This document shows, in pieces, positions 45,343 to 52,237 of a DNA stretch of 52,237 nucleotides. Under the pieces are notes generated by a model that saw only the letters and a program-made list of their open reading frames with translations, made no database searches and had not been told where the DNA came from. The position numbers and the translations under genes are program-made. Numbering within the stretch: position 1 is the first letter of the stretch; each line of letters begins with the position of its first letter. This stretch comes from JAUVKA01 sp964465145 (lineage in GTDB: Bacteria; Bacteroidota; Bacteroidia; Bacteroidales; UBA12481): assembly GCA_964465145.1 (NCBI GenBank), contig CAYXJR010000024.1:1-52237 (forward strand), in the 5' to 3' direction.

Positions 45343-46386
45343 TTGACCATCCAAAACAAAGTTAAAATCGCCCTGCTTCCCCTGGCCTGGATTTATGGAT
45401 TGATCCAAAGGGTACGCAACCTGTTTTTCGACACTGGCCTGATCCGGAGTAGAAAAGCATCGGTCAGGACGCTTGTGGTTGGCAATCTAACCGTTGGGGG
45501 CACAGGAAAAACCCCTCATGTAATCTGGCTGGCCAGAGAATTAGCCAAAACACACACACTGGCAATTCTGAGCCGCGGTTATCGGCGTAAAAGTAAGGGT
45601 TTTCGCTGGGTCAAACCGGAAGATCATCCCGATCAGGCAGGCGACGAACCCCTGGAAATGAAAACCCTGCTGCCACATATCCCTGTTGCTGTAGATGCTA
45701 ACCGTATCCGGGCCTTGAAAAAAATGTATAAAGAACTCAACCCACTACCTGATCTGATCATTCTTGATGATGGATTCCAACATCGCCGTCTTATACCCGA
45801 TTACGCACTCATTCTCTCGCATGCAAAACGGCCTGCCTATACTGATCGAATGATGCCGGCAGGCCGGCTTAGGGAACCGGTCAGTTCAATTCATCGTGCC
45901 AATTCATTGATAATCACAGACAATACAGCGGCAGGCGATGAATCGAAGAATGAAGAAGTTAGAAAGGCCTTCAGACTTAGGAAAGAACAGCAGCTTTTCA
46001 ACAGTTCGTTTGCTTATCAGGAACCAGTAGCTATCACGGAAAAAGCCAGAAATTTTTCACCTGAGGGGGCCGATGCAATCCTGCTTGTTGCAGGTATTGC
46101 CTCGCCCGCTGATCTGCTAAAAGATTTGGAATCCAGGGCAACCACCCAACTGATGCGATTCCCTGATCATCATACATATATACCAAAGGATATTCAAACA
46201 ATCTTATCTGCTTTCAGCCTAATGGGAGGGGAAAATAAAATTTTAATTACCACCGGGAAAGATGCCATGAAACTGAAATATTTCCCCGAGCTCGAACAAT
46301 TACCCATGTATAGCCTTATCCGGCAGGTTGTCATGGCAAATGAACAAAAGGAGAAACTTATCGATAGCATTTTAAACCATGGATAA
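45343..46386 (+). CDS. lpxK: Tetraacyldisaccharide 4'-kinase
   Basis: A 347-residue lipid A biosynthesis kinase acting at the inner membrane. The N-terminal hydrophobic helix is followed by the Walker A loop VGNLTVGGTGKTP near residue 46, LSRGYRRKSKGF near 76 and LDDGFQHRRL near 139. No ATG is available before the conserved N-terminus, and TTG at 45343 is the best start. It follows sppA by 10 bases and overlaps punA by 8. Presence of lpxK confirms a Gram-negative outer membrane. Confidence 0.94.
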   Translation: MTIQNKVKIALLPLAWIYGLIQRVRNLFFDTGLIRSRKASVRTLVVGNLTVGGTGKTPHVIWLARELAKTHTLAILSRGYRRKSKGFRWVKPEDHPDQAGDEPLEMKTLLPHIPVAVDANRIRALKKMYKELNPLPDLIILDDGFQHRRLIPDYALILSHAKRPAYTDRMMPAGRLREPVSSIHRANSLIITDNTAAGDESKNEEVRKAFRLRKEQQLFNSSFAYQEPVAITEKARNFSPEGADAILLVAGIASPADLLKDLESRATTQLMRFPDHHTYIPKDIQTILSAFSLMGGENKILITTGKDAMKLKYFPELEQLPMYSLIRQVVMANEQKEKLIDSILNHG

Positions 46387-47194
46387 ATCATTTCATGAAA
46401 GCCTTGGCTACCTGGCTTCTCAAACAACATTTAAACCCAAAACGGGTATTGTCCTGGGTACTGGATTAGGTGACCTGGTTGAGAATATGGATATTAAGGC
46501 TGAAATTCTATATAAAGATATCCCTCATTTTCCTGTTTCCACGGTTGAAGGACATCATGGTAAGCTGATATTCGGATTTTTAAACCATCGTCCGGTGGTG
46601 GCCATGCAGGGCAGGTTTCATTATTATGAAGGCTATTCAATGGAGAAGGTCACCTATCCCATACGTATCATGAAACTCCTGGGTATAAAAGAAATATTCA
46701 TATCTAATGCAGCAGGGGGAGTGAATCCTGATTTTAATATTGGTGATCTTATGCTGATCCGTGATCACATAGATTTTTTCCCGGAAAATCCACTAAGGGG
46801 AGCCAATCTGGAAGATTTTGGGCCCCGGTTCCCGGATATGAGCCAGGCTTACGATCCTGGACTCATAGACATGGCCATTACAGAGGCAAAAGACTTAAGA
46901 GTGTTATTACACCAGGGAGTTTATCTGGGTAATACCGGGCCTAGTTTTGAAACTCCGGCTGAGTATATTCACTATCGTACTATTGGTGCAGATGCTATTG
47001 GGATGTCCACCGTACCAGAAGTGATAGTCGCCCGTCATATGAACTTGCGCGTTTGTGCCTTATCGGTGATCACCAATCTGGCTATTCCCGGCAAATTTGA
47101 CAAGAATTCGCACTTCGACGTGCAAAAAGCCGCCTCCAAAGCCCAGAAAAACCTGGGAAGCCTTCTAATGGCTGTCATCGGAAAACTTCAGTAA
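46379..47194 (+). CDS. punA: Purine nucleoside phosphorylase
   Basis: A 271-residue class I (trimeric-type) purine nucleoside phosphorylase for purine salvage. The family blocks are IVLGTGLGDL near residue 23, GHHGKLIFG near 59, the signature VAMQGRFHYYEGY near 76, and GVYLGNTGPSFETPAEY near 179; GADAIGMSTVPEV near 203 binds the base. Its ATG lies within the end of lpxK. It overlaps the convergent lamin-tail gene by 7 bases at the stops. Confidence 0.94.
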   Translation: MDKSFHESLGYLASQTTFKPKTGIVLGTGLGDLVENMDIKAEILYKDIPHFPVSTVEGHHGKLIFGFLNHRPVVAMQGRFHYYEGYSMEKVTYPIRIMKLLGIKEIFISNAAGGVNPDFNIGDLMLIRDHIDFFPENPLRGANLEDFGPRFPDMSQAYDPGLIDMAITEAKDLRVLLHQGVYLGNTGPSFETPAEYIHYRTIGADAIGMSTVPEVIVARHMNLRVCALSVITNLAIPGKFDKNSHFDVQKAASKAQKNLGSLLMAVIGKLQ

Positions 47195-48924
47195 GCGATC
47201 ACAACACAAGCCTCTTTCCATCGGCCTTTTGAACCGTTGGCCCGGATAAAATTCAGGATAACCACATAATAACCTGCTGGTACCTGGTTTCCCAATTTAT
47301 CGCTTCCATCCCATTTGATCACACCGGTAACGGGCAAAGCACCTGGTTCAGACAACACCTTGACACTGTTGCCAGAAAGGTCCCATACTCCCGCACTGCC
47401 AATCCATCCGGGTTCACCAGTAGCCACCCTGATCAACAGGTAATCCCCGGAACCATCCTGATTGGGACAAAAAACCCGGTTCTCAAGTGAGAAAACAGCA
47501 GGATCATCTGATATTACTGAACGCTGTGAATTCAGGGATCCTGGTGTTGACCCCCCGCTTACCGCAGAGGCCGAATGCCAGTTAGATGAAAACAAACCGG
47601 TAATATCCAAACGAATCCTCTCCAGGGATATACCTTTTGTCTCGTTAAGGCGGGGGTCATGCCATGAAGGATCATAGCGAACCTTGTCCAATAATCGTTG
47701 ATTCTCATCCATCAAACAGAGAATTGAACCCTGGTTCGACAGGGCTGGCATATCTGATCTTTCACAAATCCGGCCTGATGGTATCCGGGCATCCATCCTG
47801 CTGAAAAGATATTTATCAGAAGTAAGCACATATTCCTGTCCCGGAAACATCAGAAAAGACTCCGTTACGGGCTTGGAGAACCGGTTTATTACTCCCTCTT
47901 CATCACTTATCGCTATATACAACCTATTTAGTGCCAGTATTTTACCGGAAAGGTTATGTATCCCTAAAAATTCGGCCTGCTTATCATCCGGATCAAACAT
48001 TATTTCGGAGATTACCACATCACCGGAGTCGGGTATTTCAGGCATTCCGAATTCCACCTTACCGGAAACCAGACCAGCTCCTGTACAATCGGCGGCCTCC
48101 CCCCCGACAAACAAAGAAAACCTTCTATCATGCGGTATGGAACCACTCAGCACAATTTCAATCATCCATGGTTGGTTATCCTTATATTTCCAACTTTCGA
48201 TAGATAGAATCGAAGGTTCGATCATAAAGCTAAACCAGTCCCGGGTAGTTAAAGGTAATACGGGCTTATCCAGGATAACCACCAGTTGACCCTCATCCTG
48301 TACACCAACTCTTGATAGTAATGGAGGTGAACTATCCATAATTGTCACACACATAGAATTTCCACGGCCGGGAGTGCCGCCATTAAAATCAAGTGAAGGA
48401 AGCCAGGCCTCGGGCCGACAGGGATGATCCATGTCTGCCAACTCCAAGGACCAACCACCTTCCTGTTTCAAACCATCGACAAACTGAGCAGGGTGATAAG
48501 TCATGAAGTGAATTATATCTCCTTTGGGTGAAAGCAAGGCCAAAAACTGACCGGAATTTCGGAGGGTGGCCCATTTCTCCACGGGTAGAACCGGCAGATT
48601 GCGATCGAAAAATTCCTGGGCTCCGGCAAGCCCTGATAGAACAACAAAATTGCCTGGAGCCAGATAGTAAGAGCTGAGTACGACTTCTTTTTCACCTACA
48701 ATGATTGACCAATTTAAAATATCCACCGTATCCCTATCCCTGTTGAATAATTCAATATACTCATAAGCAGGAAGGCCTACGGTTGGTTCAGGATCAAACA
48801 AAACCTCAGTAATCAACAATGATAATGGATCTGGGGAGGGATAAGTTTTTTTATTTGTTTGAGCAGCCATGAAGCAAGGCATGCCAATTAACGTTAATAA
48901 AAAAAGGAAGCCTGATTTTCGCAT
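47188..48924 (-). CDS. Lamin-tail-domain surface protein
   Basis: A 578-residue exported protein. A signal peptide ends near residue 21 (FMAAQT). A lamin tail domain follows at about residues 35-165 (LLITEVLFDPEP opening), and a second LTD-like stretch opens with DVVISEIMFDPDD near 299. The C-terminal 90 residues resemble a FlgD-type Ig fold (IKWDGSDKLGNQVPAGYYVV). Such proteins are common in Bacteroidota and are usually outer-surface or secreted; a canonical type IX secretion tail is not obvious. Function unknown. Confidence 0.82.
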   Translation of the reverse strand: MRKSGFLFLLTLIGMPCFMAAQTNKKTYPSPDPLSLLITEVLFDPEPTVGLPAYEYIELFNRDRDTVDILNWSIIVGEKEVVLSSYYLAPGNFVVLSGLAGAQEFFDRNLPVLPVEKWATLRNSGQFLALLSPKGDIIHFMTYHPAQFVDGLKQEGGWSLELADMDHPCRPEAWLPSLDFNGGTPGRGNSMCVTIMDSSPPLLSRVGVQDEGQLVVILDKPVLPLTTRDWFSFMIEPSILSIESWKYKDNQPWMIEIVLSGSIPHDRRFSLFVGGEAADCTGAGLVSGKVEFGMPEIPDSGDVVISEIMFDPDDKQAEFLGIHNLSGKILALNRLYIAISDEEGVINRFSKPVTESFLMFPGQEYVLTSDKYLFSRMDARIPSGRICERSDMPALSNQGSILCLMDENQRLLDKVRYDPSWHDPRLNETKGISLERIRLDITGLFSSNWHSASAVSGGSTPGSLNSQRSVISDDPAVFSLENRVFCPNQDGSGDYLLIRVATGEPGWIGSAGVWDLSGNSVKVLSEPGALPVTGVIKWDGSDKLGNQVPAGYYVVILNFIRANGSKGRWKEACVVIAY

Positions 48925-48932
48925 GATTTACA

Positions 48933-48940
48933 TATTTTTG
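48933..48940 (+). promoter_or_regulatory. Candidate -7 box upstream of asd
   Basis: TATTTTTG fits TAnnTTTG and lies 63 bases before the preferred asd start. No clear -33 element is seen at the right distance. Confidence 0.35.
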
Positions 48941-49002
48941 ATGCGCCGTTTACAATATAGATGGGAAAACGGCCTGTAAATGGAAAATTTATTAGTCAAA
49001 AA

Positions 49003-50079
49003 ATGAAAATTGCTGTTGTAGGAGCCACAGGACTTGTTGGCCAGAAAATACTTGAGGTTCTTGAAGAGAGGAATTTCCCGCTGGAGGAACTTCTCCCTGT
49101 TGCATCATCCCATTCCGTTGGTAAAAGTATCTTGTTCAGGGGTAAGGAGTACAGTGTCATCGGGATGGAGGAAGCTGTAAACAGGAAAGCGGCAATTGCC
49201 ATCTTTTCAGCTGGAGGGCAGGCGTCACTTGACTGGGCCCCGGAATTTGCCAAAAATGGGACAACTGTAATCGACAATTCCTCCGCATGGAGGATGGATC
49301 CGGGGAAAAAACTGATTATTCCGGAAATTAATGCTGAAGGATTGACTAAGGATGATAAGATCATTGCCAACCCTAACTGCTCAACAATTCAGATGCTTAT
49401 GGTGCTGGCTCCCCTGCACCGGAAGTACGGGATTAAGCGTGTGGTGGTGAGTACCTATCAGTCCGTCACCGGCACCGGCAAAAAAGCTGTCGATCAACTT
49501 AACTCCGAGGAAAGTCAAAACCATGGAGTCATTAGTCACTCGAGCCTGCCCCTGCGGAGGCAGGGTTCACTTGAGCCTGCCCCTGCGGAGGCAGGGGTCA
49601 CTTTTTCTTCCCCGGCGTACCCGCATCAGATTTACAGAAACTGCCTCCCGCAATGCGATGTATTCACGGATAACGGATACACCAAGGAGGAGATGAAGCT
49701 GCTTAATGAGACAAGAAAAATCTTGGGCGACGATACCATAAGGCTTACTGCCACGGCTGTAAGGGTACCGGTAGTTGGAGGCCATTCAGAATCGGTTAAT
49801 ATTGAATTCCATAAGGATTTCAATATTGATGAGTTAAAAAGCATTCTTATGAATACCGCAGGGGTTGTTGTCCAGGATGACCCGGCATCAAACCTTTATC
49901 CAATGCCCATTAATGCGAGTGGTAAGGATGATGTTTTTGCAGGCCGCATCCGTCGTGATCATTCACAGGATAAATCCCTCAATCTATGGATAGTTTCAGA
50001 TAACCTAAGGAAGGGTGCAGCCACCAATGCCATACAGATAGCCGAATATCTGGTTAAAAATAAACTGGTGAGTTTTTAA
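49003..50079 (+). CDS. asd: Aspartate-semialdehyde dehydrogenase, lengthened by an in-frame repeat insert
   Basis: A 358-residue enzyme that makes aspartate semialdehyde for lysine, threonine, methionine and diaminopimelate synthesis. The NADP loop VGATGLVGQKI starts at residue 5, the catalytic Cys126 is in IANPNCSTIQM, and His261 is in VVGGHSESVN. ATG 49003 gives the native N-terminus; ATG 48961 would add 14 residues. Compared with the usual length of roughly 330-340 residues, the extra lies at about residues 176-205, where two palindromic 31-bp units are translated in two different frames (SLPLRRQGSLE, then PAPAEAGVTF). Core motifs on both sides are intact, so the enzyme is probably still active. 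It overlaps the convergent serine hydrolase gene by 4 bases. Confidence 0.93.
   Translation: MKIAVVGATGLVGQKILEVLEERNFPLEELLPVASSHSVGKSILFRGKEYSVIGMEEAVNRKAAIAIFSAGGQASLDWAPEFAKNGTTVIDNSSAWRMDPGKKLIIPEINAEGLTKDDKIIANPNCSTIQMLMVLAPLHRKYGIKRVVVSTYQSVTGTGKKAVDQLNSEESQNHGVISHSSLPLRRQGSLEPAPAEAGVTFSSPAYPHQIYRNCLPQCDVFTDNGYTKEEMKLLNETRKILGDDTIRLTATAVRVPVVGGHSESVNIEFHKDFNIDELKSILMNTAGVVVQDDPASNLYPMPINASGKDDVFAGRIRRDHSQDKSLNLWIVSDNLRKGAATNAIQIAEYLVKNKLVSF
49542..49603. repeat. Tandem 31-bp palindromic repeat inside asd
   Basis: Two adjacent 31-bp units (49542-49572 and 49573-49603) differ at a single base. Each holds the inverted repeat CCCCTGC-GGAG-GCAGGGG (one base weaker in the first copy). Both lie within the asd reading frame; 62 is not a multiple of three, so flanking bases must have been gained or lost to keep the frame. 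Confidence 0.92.
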
Positions 50080-51218
50080 ATCAGGCTTAAAAGTTCCCTG
50101 ATTCCCATTGAGCTGCTCCTGTCGGTATTAGAGAGGATAATAAGTGTTTTACGGCTGCCCAGTTCCCTGATGAAATAGGTATAGAACCCCTTCCACCATC
50201 CGCTATGGTAAACGATCTTGTTATCCGGATCCGTAGCGTTAATCCGCCATCCCAGCCCATAATTATCCCATATTTTCAGGTCTTTATGCTGCAAGGTGTA
50301 TGCCTCTTCAAGGGTTGCAGAGGACACCAGGCTTCCATCATAAAGAGCCTGATCAAGTTTAAAAAGATCGATGGCGGAAGCATAAACTCCCTTGTCACCA
50401 ACTACTCCGTTCAGATAGGTATTCTCGGCGACCCTGCGGCCACTTGAATATCCTTTAACCTGGTTGAAATTTTCCGGGTAAGCACTTTTATTGTAGATCA
50501 GGCTGTTTGACATGTCAAGAGGCAAAAATATATTAACCTTAACAAAACCTTCAAATGACATGCCGCTAACCTTTTCAACTATCAGGGCCAGGACAGCAAA
50601 GTTTGTGTTTGAATAGTTATAGCGTTTGTTAGGAGGATAATAGGGCTTAGGCTGATATTTAACCATAAGATCCAGTACATCATGGTTAGTTATCGGGATC
50701 TCAGGATCAGGCCATAATTCATCCGAAAAATACATGTAATTCGATAGTCCCGAGCGGTGGTTAAGCAGCATTCGGATGGTAATTCCTGGATAAGGGAACT
50801 CGGGTAAATACTGTTGTACGGTATCTTCCAGGCTAAGCCGCTTTTCTTCGTATAATTTGAGTACGGCAAGTGCAGTAATAGGTTTGGAGACTGAGGCCAG
50901 TTGGAAAGCCGATTCCATGCTCAGGCTATCGCGGCTCCTCAGGTTGGAGAAACCGTAGGCTTTTGAGAAGGTCACCTGCCCATTCTCGGCATAAAGCACT
51001 GTTCCGTTGAACCCGTTCTTGCCTTTACGGGTAAAATATTCCTCGATACGGGCGGCACCCTCAGAGGGTTCGTAATGTTCGGGCAGAATCATTGGTCCCC
51101 CAAGCAGCTGATCGGAAGGGGCGGGCATTCCCCCCTGAAATTCCTGCTGCCTCTCCCTCGGCTGGCAGACCAGAAGGAGCAAAATTATGATTGGTAAAAT
51201 GATAAATTTAAACTTCAT
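50076..51218 (-). CDS. Serine beta-lactamase-like hydrolase, putative lipoprotein
   Basis: A 380-residue protein of the beta-lactamase (class C / AmpC-like, penicillin-binding) family. The N-terminus is a hydrophobic signal ending in LLLVC near residue 18, a weak lipobox, suggesting a membrane-anchored periplasmic protein. The active-site SVSK is near residue 108 and the second motif YSN near 200; the third motif is near the C-terminus as YHSGWWKG (HSG form) near 339. This family includes esterases, D-aminopeptidases and peptidoglycan-acting enzymes, so antibiotic resistance should not be assumed. Overlaps asd at the 3' end and precedes hflX downstream on the same strand by 3 bases. Confidence 0.84.
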   Translation of the reverse strand: MKFKFIILPIIILLLLVCQPRERQQEFQGGMPAPSDQLLGGPMILPEHYEPSEGAARIEEYFTRKGKNGFNGTVLYAENGQVTFSKAYGFSNLRSRDSLSMESAFQLASVSKPITALAVLKLYEEKRLSLEDTVQQYLPEFPYPGITIRMLLNHRSGLSNYMYFSDELWPDPEIPITNHDVLDLMVKYQPKPYYPPNKRYNYSNTNFAVLALIVEKVSGMSFEGFVKVNIFLPLDMSNSLIYNKSAYPENFNQVKGYSSGRRVAENTYLNGVVGDKGVYASAIDLFKLDQALYDGSLVSSATLEEAYTLQHKDLKIWDNYGLGWRINATDPDNKIVYHSGWWKGFYTYFIRELGSRKTLIILSNTDRSSSMGIRELLSLI

Positions 51219-51221
51219 CCC

Positions 51222-52237
51222 TTAATAAAGAAAATCGTTATATGGGAACCGGGTAACATGTATCTCCTTGACTTTCTGATACAACACATCTTTCAACGAA
51301 TCCACGTTGGATTTATTTTTTGCAGAAATAAAAATACAAGATTGATTTTCCCTGTTCATCCAGGTTTGCTCTAATTCTTCAAGACTATAGTTCTCGCGTG
51401 TTTTAGGAGTCAGATCATCTTCCTCCTTCGGTTCATAGTCAAAGATATCAATTTTATTGAATACCATTATCACAGGTTTCTCCTGGCTTCCAAGTTCATG
51501 CAGGGTTTCCCTGACTATCTTTATCTGGTCTTCGAAAGCCGGGTGAGAAATATCCACAACATGTATAAGGAGATCGGCTTCCCTCACCTCATCCAGGGTT
51601 GACTTAAAAGACTCAACCAGGTGATGTGGAAGCTTGCGAATAAAACCCACCGTATCTCCAAGAAGGAAGGGTAGGTTTCTTACTACTACTTTTCGTATGG
51701 TAGTGTCAAGTGTAGCAAACAGTTTGTCCTCGGCAAACACATCAGATTTACTTAGGAGGTTCATGATGGTTGATTTACCCACGTTAGTATATCCAACCAG
51801 GGCAACCCGAATCATCTTTCCCCTGTTTTTACGCTGTATAGCCACTTGTTTATCGATCCTTTCGAGTTGATCCTTCAAGTGGCTTATTTTATCCCTAATT
51901 ATTCTACGGTCTGTTTCGATCTCAGTTTCTCCGGGCCCCCTTAGCCCTATACCACCCCTCTGACGCTCCAGGTGGGTCCACATACGTGTTAACCTGGGCA
52001 GAAGATACTGGTACTGTGCCAGTTCAACCTGCGCCTTAGCGTGGGCCGTCTGAGCTCTTTTGGCAAAAATGTCCAGTATTAAGTTGGTACGGTCTAAGAT
52101 TCTTCTATTGACAACCTTCTCAATATTTCGGATCTGAGTGGGACTCAGCTCATCATCGAAGATTACCAGGTCGATCTCCTCTTCCTCCACATATAACCGG
52201 ATCTCCTCAAGCTTTCCGGAGCCCACGAAGGTAACCG
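51222..52237 (-). CDS. hflX: GTPase HflX (N-terminus beyond window edge)
   Basis: The frame is open to the last base, so the first part of the gene is missing. About 337 residues are present. The remaining N-terminal HflX domain shows IFDDELSPTQIRN and the Gly-rich RQRGGIGLRGPGETEIE segment. The G domain holds GYTNVGKST (G1), LGDTVGF (G3) and MVFNKID (G4). HflX binds and splits stalled 70S ribosomes during stress. The GTG at 52226 is internal, not a start. It is upstream of the serine hydrolase gene with a 3-base gap. Confidence 0.95.
   Translation of the reverse strand, partial: VTFVGSGKLEEIRLYVEEEEIDLVIFDDELSPTQIRNIEKVVNRRILDRTNLILDIFAKRAQTAHAKAQVELAQYQYLLPRLTRMWTHLERQRGGIGLRGPGETEIETDRRIIRDKISHLKDQLERIDKQVAIQRKNRGKMIRVALVGYTNVGKSTIMNLLSKSDVFAEDKLFATLDTTIRKVVVRNLPFLLGDTVGFIRKLPHHLVESFKSTLDEVREADLLIHVVDISHPAFEDQIKIVRETLHELGSQEKPVIMVFNKIDIFDYEPKEEDDLTPKTRENYSLEELEQTWMNRENQSCIFISAKNKSNVDSLKDVLYQKVKEIHVTRFPYNDFLY

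Noticed and set aside
50076..51218. Serine hydrolase as an antibiotic-resistance beta-lactamase
   Set aside because: SxxK and YxN motifs are shared by many esterases and peptidases; nothing in the sequence or neighbours points to resistance.

Overview
The window reads as chromosomal DNA of a member of the Bacteroidota, most likely an uncultured or lightly characterised Bacteroidales/Marinilabiliales-type anaerobe. Pointers are the Bacteroidota promoter pattern (TTG, about 19 nt, TAnnTTTG) upstream of tRNA-Glu and mutB, the near absence of Shine-Dalgarno sequences at start codons, and families typical of the phylum: an S9B dipeptidyl peptidase, a lamin-tail-domain surface protein, a polysaccharide deacetylase with an unusual N-terminal domain, and Mpl. 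The assignment is inferred from gene content, not from a marker-gene comparison. No prophage, insertion sequence, CRISPR array or defence island was recognised. The window is mostly housekeeping and catabolic genes, densely packed, with no gene-free stretch above 300 bases.

Layout: 1-2.2 kb holds the 3' end of dnaE, trxA and a DUF58 protein. 2.3-6.1 kb holds a cardiolipin synthase, peptidase T and a short lipoate ligase-like protein. 6.1-10.5 kb is a sugar cluster (rhamnulokinase, xylulokinase, xylose isomerase). 10.6-18.5 kb holds secreted peptidases (DPP-IV type and M28), the murein recycling ligase Mpl, a metallo-beta-lactamase-fold hydrolase, a repeat-containing lipoprotein and a UPF0316 membrane protein. 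18.7-26.2 kb is a minus-strand block: prfB (read through a +1 frameshift), fumC, an amidohydrolase and both subunits of methylmalonyl-CoA mutase, which fits succinate-to-propionate metabolism. 26.3-31.8 kb holds a NamZ-type muramidase, a secreted phosphoesterase, recX, prmC, ribD and a HAD phosphatase. 31.9-33.6 kb is a decaying patch: an esterase with an apparent internal deletion and a 5'-nucleotidase pseudogene with several lesions. 33.6-38.7 kb holds a methyltransferase and a giant 1408-residue acyl-CoA dehydratase-activase-type ATPase. 38.8-45.3 kb holds tRNA-Glu, rpsT, radC, a deacetylase/FemAB-like pair, upp, folK and sppA. 45.3-52.2 kb holds lpxK, punA, a lamin-tail protein, asd, a serine beta-lactamase-like lipoprotein and the C-terminal part of hflX.

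The most interesting structure is not a gene. Short arrays with a strict 7-bp period but drifting unit sequence occur in several intergenic gaps. Of the ten convergent gene junctions, three carry such an array, two carry hairpins, and the other five have overlapping 3' ends. A second notable element is a tandem pair of 31-bp palindromic units lying inside the open reading frame of asd, which lengthens the protein without breaking it. Also worth noting are the prfB frameshift site, whose internal Shine-Dalgarno-like hexamer persists in a lineage that seldom uses such signals for initiation, and the cluster of deletions around 32-33.6 kb.
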